NCBI RefSeq assembly: GCF_000368765.1
Contig: NZ_KB849655.1
Coordinates: forward strand, 1,282,193 to 1,346,192
From: Acinetobacter junii CIP 64.5
GTDB taxonomy: Bacteria > Pseudomonadota > Gammaproteobacteria > Pseudomonadales > Moraxellaceae
Length of the DNA stretch: 64,000 nucleotides
Reading direction: 5' to 3'
Shown: positions 56,158-64,000 of the stretch, piece after piece
Position numbering within the stretch: the stretch's first letter is position 1
How the letters are laid out: the number at the start of each line of letters is the position of its first letter
Notes under the pieces: model-generated
Seen by the model: only the letters and a program-made list of their open reading frames with translations
Database searches by the model: none
What the model was told of the DNA's origin: nothing
Program-made: the position numbers and the translations under genes

Positions 56158-57318
56158 CTAGTTTTTCTGTTTCTTCGGCAAAATGTCCATCAACTTACAA
56201 ATAATTCCAAGCATAATTTCATCGGCTCCACCACCAATTGAACCAAGGCGACCATCACGATAAAGTTGAGAAGCAGGGTTATCCCACATAAAGCCATTGC
56301 CGCCCCAATATTGCAGACAGGTATCAGCGACTTCACGAGTGAGACGACCCGACTTGAGTTTCGCCATTGAAGCCAACATCGTGACATTTTCCCCAGCAAT
56401 ATGCTGTTCACAAGCTTGATACGTCAGCGCCTTTAATGCTTCAACTTCAGTCATTAACTCGGCGAAGCGGAAATGTACATATTGGTTATTAATCAAGGGC
56501 TGACCAAAAGTAGTACGTTCTTTAGCGTAATCAATCGTTTGTTGAATGACTTTTTCTAAACCGCCTACTGCATTGGCACATGCCCACATACGTTCCTCTT
56601 GAAACTGCATCATTTGCATCATGAAACCCATGCCTTCTGCACCAACCAAATAACGCTGCGGCACTCGAACATTATCAAAATAGACTTGAGCAGTTGTTGT
56701 TGAACGCATACCTAATTTATTCAGTGGCTCTGAAAAACTGATACCCGCAGTCTTCGCAGGCACAATAATCATGGATTTATTGACATGAGGTTTGTCATCT
56801 GAAGTATTGGCAAGTAAACAGAAGAAATCCGCTTGCAGTGAATTGGTAATCCACATTTTGCTGCCGTTAATCACATAATCATCGCCATCTTTTTTTGCAG
56901 TGGTTTTGATTGCTGCTACGTCTGAACCTGCATGCACTTCTGATACTGCAATTGATGCCACATATTCACCACGAATCGCAGGATTCAAAAATTCTTCTCT
57001 TAATTCTTTGCTACCAAAACGAGCAAGTGCAGGTGTCGCCATATCGGTTTGCACACCGATCGCCAGTGGCACACCACCACATGCAGCACGCCCTAATTCT
57101 TCAGCGACAACAAGGTTATATGAATAATCCAAACCCAAACCGCCATTTTCTTCTGGCTTACAAATACCCAGCAAACCTAAATCTGCCATTTTCTTAAAAA
57201 CGTCATGAATCGGAAAGCGTCCCGCTGCTTCCCATTCTGGAATAAATGGATTTAGTTCATTTTCTACAAACTGACGTGCGGTACGACGTAATGCTTCATG
57301 CTCTGCGGTAAATTTCAT
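56158..57318 (-). CDS. atuD: Citronellyl-CoA dehydrogenase (AtuD), acyl-CoA dehydrogenase family
   Basis: A 386-residue flavoprotein. It opens KFTAEHEALRRTARQFVENE, then GLLGICKPEENGGLGLDYSY, IAVSEVHAGSDVAAIKTTAK (FAD/substrate loop), and the C-domain YAKERTTFGQPLINNQYVHF with CLQYWGGNGFMWDNPASQLY and GGGADEIMLGIICK. In Pseudomonas the AtuD enzyme oxidises citronellyl-CoA to geranyl-CoA. RBS AAGGAAA precedes the ATG. Long-chain or isovaleryl-CoA substrates cannot be excluded by sequence alone. Confidence 0.87.
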   Translation of the reverse strand: MKFTAEHEALRRTARQFVENELNPFIPEWEAAGRFPIHDVFKKMADLGLLGICKPEENGGLGLDYSYNLVVAEELGRAACGGVPLAIGVQTDMATPALARFGSKELREEFLNPAIRGEYVASIAVSEVHAGSDVAAIKTTAKKDGDDYVINGSKMWITNSLQADFFCLLANTSDDKPHVNKSMIIVPAKTAGISFSEPLNKLGMRSTTTAQVYFDNVRVPQRYLVGAEGMGFMMQMMQFQEERMWACANAVGGLEKVIQQTIDYAKERTTFGQPLINNQYVHFRFAELMTEVEALKALTYQACEQHIAGENVTMLASMAKLKSGRLTREVADTCLQYWGGNGFMWDNPASQLYRDGRLGSIGGGADEIMLGIICKLMDILPKKQKN

Positions 57319-57347
57319 TATTTTTTCCTTAAAAATTACATATTCTT

Positions 57348-57417
57348 AAATCCCTACCAACCTCCCTTTTCAAAGGGAGGAGTTCCCCTCTTTAAAAAGA
57401 GGGGCTAGGGGAGATTT
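57348..57417. repeat. Double-hairpin palindromic repeat between atuC and atuD
   Basis: CCTCCCTTT-TC-AAAGGGAGG (57361-57380) is followed four bases later by CCCCTCTTT-AA-AAAGAGGGG (57385-57404). Both are perfect nine-base-pair stems. The pair is bracketed by AAATCCCTA and TAGGGGAGATTT, an outer inverted repeat. It resembles short dispersed intergenic palindromes of bacterial genomes and could end or process the operon message. Confidence 0.65.
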
Positions 57418-57418
57418 C

Positions 57419-59032
57419 TTAAAATCTCGATACACCAAACCGTGTTGGATTAAGTTGACGTTGTTGTGCTTCATAAATGGTTTGTAGCAAGAAGATCAGG
57501 ACTTTACGCGTATCTCTTGGATCGATAATGCCATCGTCATGCAACATTGCTGTATTAAACAAAGCAGTCGATTGCTGTTCTAATTTCATCGCAGTGCTTT
57601 GCTCTAGGAAATCCAACATTTGCGGATTCGGTTCCATTCCAGAAGCTTTCTGTTTACCTTCTGCGACGATACGCAACACTTTCCCCGCTTGTGCTGCCCC
57701 CATTACCGCAACATGTGAATTTGGCCATGCAAAGATAAAACTTGGAGAGAGACTACGCCCACACATCGCATAGTTGCCTGCACCGTAGGAACCAGCCACA
57801 ATAATCGAGATTTTCGGTACAGTCGCATTCGCAACTGCTTGGATTAATTTCGAACCATGCTTAATGATGCCGTTCTGTTCAGCATCTGTTCCCACCATAA
57901 AACCTGTAGTGTTATGCAGGAATAAAAGTGGTCGTTTGGTCTGCTCACACAGATGAATAAATTGTGCTGCTTTGACCGCACCTTGTGGTGTGATAGGTCC
58001 ATTGTTGGTAATAATGCCAATATGTACACCACCCATTTTCGCCCAACCACATACGGTTAAAGCATCGTATTCCTGTTTAAACTCAAGAAAATCTGAATCA
58101 TCAATAATACGAGCTACAACCTCTTTCATATTAAAAGGTTGCTTTGGATCTTTGGGAATAATGCCAAGCAACTCTTCAGGCGCGAAACGCGGTTCTTTGT
58201 AGTTTTGATTTAGACTAGTGGTTTGTTCCTTCCAATTCAAATGCTCTAAAATCTCACGAGCAAGTCGAATCCCATCTGCATCATTTTCCGCCAAATATTC
58301 TGCTACACCTGAAACTTGGGTATGCATTTCAGCACCGCCCAACTCTTCAGCCGTTGCCACCTCACCAGTCGCAGCCAATAACAATGGCGGACCAGCCAGT
58401 AACATTTCGGTTTGTTTGCGCACCGCGATCACATAGTCAGACAGACCAGGCTGATATGCTCCACCTGCTGTGGCATTACCATGTACCACCGAAATTTGTG
58501 GAATCCCTGCCGCAGACATCCGTGCTTGATTGGCAAATGTCATACCGCCATAGGTAAATACTTCAGCAGCATAGTTAAGATTCGCCCCACCACTTTCCGT
58601 TAAAGTAACAATCGGTAGTTTTTGTTCAAGTGCGATTTTCTGTAAGCGTAAGGTTTTCTGTACACCCATCGGTGACATAGTTCCACCTTTGATCGCACTA
58701 TTACTCGCAGAGACTAGGCAGCGTACACCACTAACAAAACCCAAACCCGCAATAATCCCACCACCTGCTTCTGAGCCATCTTTATCATCATGCATGTTGT
58801 AGCCAACTAGACCACATAACTCGACAAAAGGTGAATCCGCATCCAATAGTAAGCGCACACGTTCTTGCGGCAAAATTTTGCCTTTCTTATCAAACTTTGG
58901 TTTAGCCGCATAAGATTTATCAATACTCTTTTGCTGTACTGCACGTACTTCCGCAATTTGATTCAACAAAGCTTCACGGTTTTGTTGATACTGCTCACTA
59001 CCGACTGCAATTTCAGATTGGAGAATGGTCAT
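57419..59032 (-). CDS. atuC: Geranyl-CoA carboxylase, carboxyltransferase beta subunit (AtuC)
   Basis: A 537-residue carboxyltransferase. Substrate and biotin sites lie in blocks such as GGGIIAGLGFVSGVRCLVSA, IVTLTESGGANLNYAAEVFT, SVVHGNATAGGAYQPGLSDY, LLFLHNTTGFMVGTDAEQNG and IVAGSYGAGNYAMCGRSLSP. It transfers carboxylate from the AtuF biotin to cis-geranyl-CoA. Homologous to MCC beta (LiuB). It starts five bases after the atuB stop. Confidence 0.88.
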   Translation of the reverse strand: MTILQSEIAVGSEQYQQNREALLNQIAEVRAVQQKSIDKSYAAKPKFDKKGKILPQERVRLLLDADSPFVELCGLVGYNMHDDKDGSEAGGGIIAGLGFVSGVRCLVSASNSAIKGGTMSPMGVQKTLRLQKIALEQKLPIVTLTESGGANLNYAAEVFTYGGMTFANQARMSAAGIPQISVVHGNATAGGAYQPGLSDYVIAVRKQTEMLLAGPPLLLAATGEVATAEELGGAEMHTQVSGVAEYLAENDADGIRLAREILEHLNWKEQTTSLNQNYKEPRFAPEELLGIIPKDPKQPFNMKEVVARIIDDSDFLEFKQEYDALTVCGWAKMGGVHIGIITNNGPITPQGAVKAAQFIHLCEQTKRPLLFLHNTTGFMVGTDAEQNGIIKHGSKLIQAVANATVPKISIIVAGSYGAGNYAMCGRSLSPSFIFAWPNSHVAVMGAAQAGKVLRIVAEGKQKASGMEPNPQMLDFLEQSTAMKLEQQSTALFNTAMLHDDGIIDPRDTRKVLIFLLQTIYEAQQRQLNPTRFGVSRF

Positions 59033-59037
59033 TCTTC

Positions 59038-59916
59038 TTATTCTCCAGCTTTGTCTTTAAAAATTTCTGGAATAAAAGCACGATGGAAACCATTAAAAGA
59101 CTGGCTATTGGTTGCATCTGCCAATGGATACATGCGTGTTCCCTGAGATGCAGCACCATCAATACGTAAAGTTACCCCTGAAACAAAAGCCGCTGCATCA
59201 GAAAGCAAATAACAAATTGCTGAAGAAATTTCAGATTCTGTACCCATACGTTTTAGCGGAACATTACCTGCCAAACTCGGAATGATCACTTTGGCAAAGT
59301 CACCACTATAGTTGTCCATACCTGATGAAATAATCCATCCTGGCGCAACTGCATTGACGCGCACACCCGATTTACCCCATTCTACAGAAGCCGTTTTAGT
59401 CAGGTTATCCACACCTGAGCGTGCTGCACCTGAATGCCCCATACCTGGCATACCACCCCACATATCTGCGGTCATGTTGACGATGCTGCCCCCATGTTTA
59501 GCCATCCATTGGTTATAGGCTTCACGCATTAAATAGAATGTAGAATGCAAGTTATTGCGAACCACAGCATCAAAGCCATTAGCAGAAATATTTTCCAATG
59601 CCGAAGGAAATTGCCCACCTGCGTTATTCACTAAACCATCGAGCTTGCCAAATTTTTCAATGACTTCAGCAATCATGCTTTTGACTTGTTCTTCATCACG
59701 GTTATCACAAACGATAAAATGGACTTTTCCACCATCTTCGCTAATTTCTGCTGCAGTTTTTTCTAACTTTTCAATTTTTCGACCTGTAATCACAACTTGA
59801 GCACCTAGAGATGCCAGCTCATGTGCTGTACAGCGTCCAATACCTGAGCCACCACCTGTGACGATAATCACTTTGTCGTCAAATGCATCTGCTCTGAAAA
59901 TTGATTGATAACCCAT
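59038..59916 (-). CDS. atuB: Short-chain dehydrogenase/reductase AtuB
   Basis: A 292-residue classical SDR. The cofactor motif VIIVTGGGSGIGRCTAHELA (TGxxxGxG), NNAGGQFPSALEN (NNAG) and a modified active site are seen. After the Ser-bearing NMTADMWGGMPGMGHSGAAR the usual YxxxK Tyr position reads HSGAARSGVDNLTK, so Tyr is replaced by His or Ser. This is closer to peroxisomal-type dienoyl-CoA reductases than to ordinary SDRs. It lies between atuA and atuC; its exact step in the Atu route is not settled. Confidence 0.85.
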   Translation of the reverse strand: MGYQSIFRADAFDDKVIIVTGGGSGIGRCTAHELASLGAQVVITGRKIEKLEKTAAEISEDGGKVHFIVCDNRDEEQVKSMIAEVIEKFGKLDGLVNNAGGQFPSALENISANGFDAVVRNNLHSTFYLMREAYNQWMAKHGGSIVNMTADMWGGMPGMGHSGAARSGVDNLTKTASVEWGKSGVRVNAVAPGWIISSGMDNYSGDFAKVIIPSLAGNVPLKRMGTESEISSAICYLLSDAAAFVSGVTLRIDGAASQGTRMYPLADATNSQSFNGFHRAFIPEIFKDKAGE

Positions 59917-59934
59917 TTGATTTACATCCCTTAC

Positions 59935-61740
59935 TTATTTTTCTAACAATTTCGCTGGTACTTTGACTGGCATATCTAACAACTGCTGTGCAAAAGCCTT
60001 ACCTTGGGGATCAATGCGTAAACTTGTGATCCCACCGCCACCTAAGGCATTTTCCAACATAAAATTCAGTGCATTCATCGCAGGTAATTCATAACGAATG
60101 ACCTTTGACTTTTCTGGATCTAAAACATGCTGCATATAGTCTGAAACATTTGCTTCAGTGAGCGCCGCTCGAATCCACGGCAAATATTCTGCTTTACGCG
60201 CAATCACACCAATATTGCTGTGGTTGCCTTTATCTCCACTACGAGCATGAGCAATCTCAATCAAAGGCACTTCTACTTCATCACCTTTATAAGTTGCGAC
60301 ATCACCAGTTGGATAGGGAACAAAATTCTGTGTAGCTAAGCCTGTTGGAATCTGAACTGGATGACGTTGCCCCTCAAAATCAACCTCAATCTTGATTTGA
60401 TCTTTATCAATCAAGAAAGAAAACAACTTGACCACTGCTGAGGCTTTAGGGCGACCACCGACAATGCCCGCTAATGCAGGTGCCATACCTGTAGAAGCTT
60501 GTGCGATTTCCGAAGCGAAGAACATACACGCTTCTTTAAACAGATGTTTGACTGCAATTTTGACCACGACTTCACGACTTTCTTTAATGCGTGCATGTGC
60601 CCCATAGGTGCTTTCAATACCTAAAATTTCGATCGATTTTTCTGTAAATGGAGGAACAGAACGTAAAGCCAATACACGCTCACATTTATTAATAATGGCA
60701 TTGGCAATGGTTTGTGCTTTCTCAGGCGCTTCGCGACCTGCGATTAAGAAACTGACTAAAACACGATAACCATCAGCATAAGTGGCACTCACTTTATATT
60801 GTTGAGTTGGTGCTCGACCTGTTGCACCTGTAACTTTAACTCGATCATCACCCACTTGTTCTAAATAGACTTGGCTAAAATCAGCTGTCACATCAGGAAG
60901 TAAATAGGCTTGTGGATTGCCAATTTCATAAACGATTTGCTCTGCGACCGTTGCAGTCGACACTAAACCACCTGTACCTTGTGGTTTAGTCACAACAAAA
61001 GAGGAATCTGCACTGACTTCTACAATTGGAAAGCCCATGTTGTCAAAGCCTTGTACTAAACGCCAATCAGTAAAATTACCACCTGTACATTGAGCACCAC
61101 ATTCAATTACATGCCCAGCCAATGAACCTTGTGCGAGTTTGTCATAGTCATCCAATGACCATTTGTATTCATGCAACAAAGGTGCAAGTACCACAGCCGA
61201 ATCAACTACACGACCTGTAATCACAATATCCGCGCCCAAATCCAAAGCGTCACGAATAGCAACAGCACCTAAATAGGCATTACTGCTCGCCACATGTGCA
61301 GGCAAAGGCTCACCATTAAACATTTCTTTGATATATTTTTGCTGTAGTTCAGTGTGCTTTGGCAATACATCGTCACCAAGTACCACAGCTACTTTTAAAT
61401 CTAAGCCCTTTTCATCAATGATTTTTTGTAAAGCATCACGACAAGCTAAGGGATTTACCCCACCTGCATTACTGATTACTTTGATTTTCTTTTCAGCAAT
61501 TTTATTGATCAGTGGAGACATCACACGACTAACAAAATCCAATGCATAACCATGATTAGGATCAGTCATCATTGCTTTAGCCATGATTGACATGGTAATT
61601 TCAGATAGATAATCAAAGACCAAATAATCAATATCACTCAGATGCACCAACTGAAAAGCAGCTGTATTGGTATCGCCCCAAAACCCAGAAGCACATCCAA
61701 TTTTTACTAACTTTTGGTCATCCTGCTTGACGCTTGTCAT
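59935..61740 (-). CDS. atuA: Acyclic terpene utilization protein AtuA (DUF1446)
   Basis: A 601-residue protein of the AtuA/DUF1446 family, which is diagnostic for terpene utilisation clusters. It opens KIGCASGFWGDTNTAAFQLV, has LVFDYLSEITMSIMAKAMM, KVISNAGGVNPLACRDALQK, GADIVITGRVVDSAVVLAPL and HARSGDKGNHSNIGVIARKA. The biochemical step is not firmly known; the family is needed for citronellol growth in Pseudomonas. The frame is open to 61785, but ATG 61740 has GAGAAAG just upstream and fits the promoter layout. It is the first gene of the atuABCDEF operon. Confidence 0.93.
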   Translation of the reverse strand: MTSVKQDDQKLVKIGCASGFWGDTNTAAFQLVHLSDIDYLVFDYLSEITMSIMAKAMMTDPNHGYALDFVSRVMSPLINKIAEKKIKVISNAGGVNPLACRDALQKIIDEKGLDLKVAVVLGDDVLPKHTELQQKYIKEMFNGEPLPAHVASSNAYLGAVAIRDALDLGADIVITGRVVDSAVVLAPLLHEYKWSLDDYDKLAQGSLAGHVIECGAQCTGGNFTDWRLVQGFDNMGFPIVEVSADSSFVVTKPQGTGGLVSTATVAEQIVYEIGNPQAYLLPDVTADFSQVYLEQVGDDRVKVTGATGRAPTQQYKVSATYADGYRVLVSFLIAGREAPEKAQTIANAIINKCERVLALRSVPPFTEKSIEILGIESTYGAHARIKESREVVVKIAVKHLFKEACMFFASEIAQASTGMAPALAGIVGGRPKASAVVKLFSFLIDKDQIKIEVDFEGQRHPVQIPTGLATQNFVPYPTGDVATYKGDEVEVPLIEIAHARSGDKGNHSNIGVIARKAEYLPWIRAALTEANVSDYMQHVLDPEKSKVIRYELPAMNALNFMLENALGGGGITSLRIDPQGKAFAQQLLDMPVKVPAKLLEK

Positions 61741-61771
61741 GAGCTTTCTCATTATTATTAAAAACAACACA

Positions 61772-61801
61772 ACATTACCAAGCAAGTGCTTGGTTTGTAA
61801 A
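61772..61801 (-). promoter_or_regulatory. Candidate atuA promoter overlapping the AtuR operator
   Basis: Minus strand TTTACA (61796-61801), 18 bases, TAATGT (61772-61777). The 18-base spacer is filled almost exactly by the inverted repeat at 61777-61794, the classic arrangement for repression by a bound protein. Confidence 0.45.
61777..61794. promoter_or_regulatory. AtuR operator 1 (proximal to atuA)
   Basis: ACCAAGCA-AG-TGCTTGGT is a perfect inverted repeat of eight-base arms. AtuR of Pseudomonas aeruginosa is known to bind two 13-bp inverted repeats between atuR and atuA, and this region has exactly two such sites. Confidence 0.8.
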
Positions 61802-61841
61802 GTGCAGAATGATATGCTGTATTAGCAAAAACAGACAAATT

Positions 61842-61855
61842 CAAGCAAATGCTTG
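61842..61855. promoter_or_regulatory. AtuR operator 2 (proximal to atuR)
   Basis: CAAGCA-AA-TGCTTG repeats the core of operator 1. The centres of the two sites are 63 bases apart, about six helical turns, and a TATAAA that could be the atuR -10 (61857-61862) touches this site, so autoregulation is likely. Confidence 0.78.
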
Positions 61856-61931
61856 TTATAAAAAGATAAGACAATTCATGAAATGAATTTTGTTACAATA
61901 CACTTTGATTAAACGGGATAGACGGACAGGC

Positions 61932-62531
61932 ATGATCGCAACTTCAATTGAGCAAATACCAAAAATCGTATGTTTTGACGATAGCCCACGTGGACGTTTG
62001 CTCTTAGGTGCCGCCTATCTGTTTTATAAGCAAGGCTATGATAAAACCACGGTTCGCCAACTTGGTGAATTTATTGGTATTCAATCAGGTAGTCTCTTTC
62101 ATCACTTTAAAAGTAAAGATGACATTCTTGCTACTGTGATGGAACAAACCATTATTTATAACTTTGCACGGCTTAAAGAAGCGGCTGAACGATCAAATGA
62201 TCCTGAACAGCAATTGCGTGATTTAATCAGAGCTGAATTGATTTCAATTACTGGTGATACTGGAGCGGCTATGGCGGTGCTGGTACATGAATGGTTTGCT
62301 CTTTCTAAAGAAAAACAAGAATACCTTTTGAAAATGCGTAATGAATATGAGCAAGTCTGGCTTGATGTGATTGAAAAATTACGTACTCAAGGCAAAGTCA
62401 AACATGATGCATTTATTTGGCGACGTTTGGTCGGTGGTTCTATTTCCTGGACGGTGACTTGGTATAGACCTGAAGGTAAAGTCAAAATTGATGAATTGAC
62501 AGAAATGGTTTGGGAAATGGCTTTGAAATGA
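61932..62531 (+). CDS. atuR: TetR-family repressor AtuR
   Basis: A 199-residue TetR regulator. The helix-turn-helix covers GRLLLGAAYLFYKQGYDKTT, then RQLGEFIGIQSGSLFHHFKS, followed by a helical ligand domain (about 75-199). The frame is open from a TTG at 61890, but ATG 61932 with GGACAGG just before it gives the usual short N-terminus. Being divergent from atuA with two operator-like repeats in between identifies it as the likely atu repressor, released by a terpenoyl-CoA or similar metabolite. Its stop overlaps the start of the next gene. Confidence 0.9.
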   Translation: MIATSIEQIPKIVCFDDSPRGRLLLGAAYLFYKQGYDKTTVRQLGEFIGIQSGSLFHHFKSKDDILATVMEQTIIYNFARLKEAAERSNDPEQQLRDLIRAELISITGDTGAAMAVLVHEWFALSKEKQEYLLKMRNEYEQVWLDVIEKLRTQGKVKHDAFIWRRLVGGSISWTVTWYRPEGKVKIDELTEMVWEMALK

Positions 62532-62923
62532 GTTATCGAATGCATCCAAAACAACTAGAAAATGTATTTGCGTTAACAAGCAAACAACGTTATGAACATT
62601 TTATTTCAAAAGTTTGTGATTGGGAGGAACTTTGGATTCTAGAAGACAATAATGAAAATTTCCTAATTATTACTCCGCAACAGGACCTCGAATATTTACC
62701 TGTATGGCCTCATGCTGACTACGCATTAGCTTTTCATGAAGTTTACCCATCGCTTAAACCATCACAAATACAGTTAGATACCTTTCTTGAAATATGGCTT
62801 CCAAATTTAAATAATGACGGTCTAAAAGTAGGCGTGTTACCTAATCTAGGAACAACCGTTTGGATTATAGATCCTCTCGATTTAAAAGAAGAATTAGAAA
62901 ATGAACTAAAGCAATATGAATAA
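62528..62923 (+). CDS. DUF2750 family protein
   Basis: A 131-residue soluble protein. It reads MHPKQLENVFALTSKQRYEH, then KVCDWEELWILEDNNENFLI, LPVWPHADYALAFHEVYPSL and IQLDTFLEIWLPNLNNDGLK, matching the DUF2750 pattern of small cytosolic proteins of unknown role. The ATG shares bases with the atuR stop (ATGA), so it is translated from the same message; an upstream in-frame ATG at 62510 is less likely. It overlaps the next gene by eight bases. Confidence 0.75.
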   Translation: MSYRMHPKQLENVFALTSKQRYEHFISKVCDWEELWILEDNNENFLIITPQQDLEYLPVWPHADYALAFHEVYPSLKPSQIQLDTFLEIWLPNLNNDGLKVGVLPNLGTTVWIIDPLDLKEELENELKQYE

Positions 62924-63422
62924 AATAGAAAATATTTATTTACGTAAGCCTCAACTCAGTGATTTAGCTGAAATCAAAAAAGCCTACCAAAATAGTGTTC
63001 ATCTACATCAACCATGGACATATCCTCCTACAGATTTTGAACAATACCTACAGCAAGAATATCGTTATTTTGTCTGTTTAACTGAAAACCATACAATTGT
63101 AGGAACCTTTAATATATCGAATATCATTCGAGGTCACTTTCATTCTGCTTATATAGGCTATGAAGCCTTTTATCCATATATAGGTCTTGGATATATGCGA
63201 CATGGGCTTCAACTTATTTTACAAGAAGCTTTTCAAACACTGAACTTGCATCGATTAGAAGCGAATATCCAACCTGAAAATTCTCGCTCCATTCACCTTG
63301 TGGCAGGAGCAGGCTTTGTTAAAGAAGGGTTTTCACGCCAATATTTACGCGTTGGTGGTAAAGAATGGAAAGATCATGAGCGTTGGGCGATTTTAAATCA
63401 TGAGTGGATTGAATCCACATAA
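62916..63422 (+). CDS. GNAT-family N-acetyltransferase (RimJ-like)
   Basis: A 168-residue acetyltransferase. It begins NIYLRKPQLSDLAEIKKAYQ. The acetyl-CoA part is around IGYEAFYPYIGLGYMRHGLQ, then LNLHRLEANIQPENSRSIHL and AGFVKEGFSRQYLRVGGKEW, the RimJ/RimL-type C-terminus. The substrate is unknown; ribosomal or other protein N-termini are the usual targets of this group. Overlap with the DUF2750 gene places both behind atuR in one transcript. Confidence 0.87.
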   Translation: MNKIENIYLRKPQLSDLAEIKKAYQNSVHLHQPWTYPPTDFEQYLQQEYRYFVCLTENHTIVGTFNISNIIRGHFHSAYIGYEAFYPYIGLGYMRHGLQLILQEAFQTLNLHRLEANIQPENSRSIHLVAGAGFVKEGFSRQYLRVGGKEWKDHERWAILNHEWIEST

Positions 63423-63424
63423 TT

Positions 63425-63460
63425 TTAAAAGGGGATGAATTAGTGATCACCCCCTTTTTT
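63425..63460. terminator. Bidirectional terminator between the GNAT and acyl-CoA dehydrogenase genes
   Basis: AAAAGGGG (63427-63434) faces CCCCTTTT (63451-63458), with inner pairing of ATGA with TGAT, and T runs on both strands. It serves the two convergent genes. Confidence 0.85.
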
Positions 63461-63465
63461 ACCAA

Positions 63466-64000
63466 TTAATATTGCAACTGCTTACTAATCAAATCCTTCA
63501 TAATTTCTTCGGCACCACCACCAATCATATTCACCTTCACTTCACGATAAATGCGTTCGGACTTCATACCTCGCATAAAACCCATACCACCCAAGGTCTG
63601 TACCGCAGCATCAGCACAGAATTGCATCGTACGAGTAGCAACGTTCTTAAGCATTGATATCTGTGCAATGAGCTCACTACCTTGCAGTTCTTTTTTTCCC
63701 ATTCGATATGCAGTATCTTCCAATAACGCACGAGTAGCTGTAAGTTGCGTAGCCATATCGACAAGTTTATGACGTACCACTTGATGATCAATTAGGCGCT
63801 TGCCAAAGGTTTTACGTTGTTGTGCCCATTCCAAAGCTTCTTCATAGCAAACTAATGCATAACCATAGGCTATCGCTCCTAGCCAAAAACGCTCCATATT
63901 AAAGTTATTCATAATCACTTTAAAACCAGCATTTTCCTGACCAAGCAAATGACTTACTGGTACCCTCACTTCATCAAAATGTAGGTGTGCTGTGTCAGAA
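63466..64000 (-). CDS. Acyl-CoA dehydrogenase, C-terminal part (cut by window edge)
   Basis: The frame stays open to the window end, so 178 residues of the C-terminus are visible and the start lies outside. Before VPVSHLLGQENAGFKVIMNN the sequence SDTAHLHFDEVR is seen. EWAQQRKTFGKRLIDHQVVR and VQTLGGMGFMRGMKSERIYR, then GGGAEEIMKDLISKQ, are standard acyl-CoA dehydrogenase blocks. It is distinct from AtuD in sequence. Position beside atuR suggests a second terpenoid acyl-CoA oxidation step, but isovaleryl- or other acyl-CoA substrates are equally possible. Confidence 0.9.
   Translation of the reverse strand, partial: SDTAHLHFDEVRVPVSHLLGQENAGFKVIMNNFNMERFWLGAIAYGYALVCYEEALEWAQQRKTFGKRLIDHQVVRHKLVDMATQLTATRALLEDTAYRMGKKELQGSELIAQISMLKNVATRTMQFCADAAVQTLGGMGFMRGMKSERIYREVKVNMIGGGAEEIMKDLISKQLQY

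Noticed and set aside
57477..57773. 98-codon plus-strand frame inside atuC
   Set aside because: Antisense shadow of a conserved gene, without RBS or recognisable protein features.
53208..61740. Reading the cluster as a leucine/isovalerate (liu) operon
   Set aside because: AtuA (DUF1446) and AtuB-type SDR genes are present and no HMG-CoA lyase is found, so the terpene pathway fits better.

Overview
This window looks like a chromosomal segment of an Acinetobacter species. It is AT-rich, and the gene neighbourhoods are ones known from that genus: an outer-core lipooligosaccharide (LOS) glycosylation block sits between aspS and ilvE, glnE follows ilvE, and the blocks tgt-yajC-secD-secF, der / bamB-yfgM-hisS-ispG-rodZ-pilF-rlmN / ndk-iscX, pdxA-rsmA-apaH and rplM-rpsI-sspA-sspB are all present. 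The species cannot be named from sequence alone; nothing seen points specifically to A. baumannii.

Region by region. 1-210: the 5' end of an IS4-type transposase runs off the left edge, behind a long hairpin that can mask its ribosome binding site. 231-4740: a phospholipase D-like protein; a TonB-dependent receptor with a His-rich loop and an upstream Zur-type box (likely zinc uptake); and a DUF4184 membrane protein. 4894-18924: aspS, a small membrane protein and a lipid A-type acyltransferase, then a glycan block (two GT25 enzymes, two GT8-like enzymes, a DUF115/MptE-like protein, an OafA-SGNH acyltransferase, a Caps_synth transferase, a Stealth phosphotransferase and ugd), closed by ilvE. 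18951-23042: glnE and a soluble orphan histidine kinase. 23600-31400: tRNA-Leu(CAA), queA, a membrane protein paired with LemA, tgt, yajC, secD and secF. 31394-47279: a Sfp-type phosphopantetheinyl transferase followed by housekeeping operons, nearly all on the minus strand. 47538-50275: rplM-rpsI, sspA-sspB and a membrane-anchored protein of unknown role. 50659-53132: a roadblock / adaptor / small GTPase / roadblock operon. 53208-64000: an acyclic terpene utilisation (atuABCDEF) operon with divergent atuR, two operator-like inverted repeats, two genes coupled behind atuR, and a further acyl-CoA dehydrogenase cut by the right edge.

The least described system is the 50.6-53.1 kb module. It pairs two roadblock/LC7 proteins with an MglA/CvnD-like GTPase whose G3 motif is non-canonical, and with a 323-residue protein that looks like a degenerate receiver domain joined to a winged-helix-like tail. 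This resembles the Streptomyces conservons (cvnABCD) without an adjacent kinase, or an MglAB-like polarity switch. The second major point of interest is the gene content of the LOS core locus, which combines a Stealth enzyme, ugd and a DUF115-like protein.

All functional statements come from motif recognition and gene context; no database search was run.
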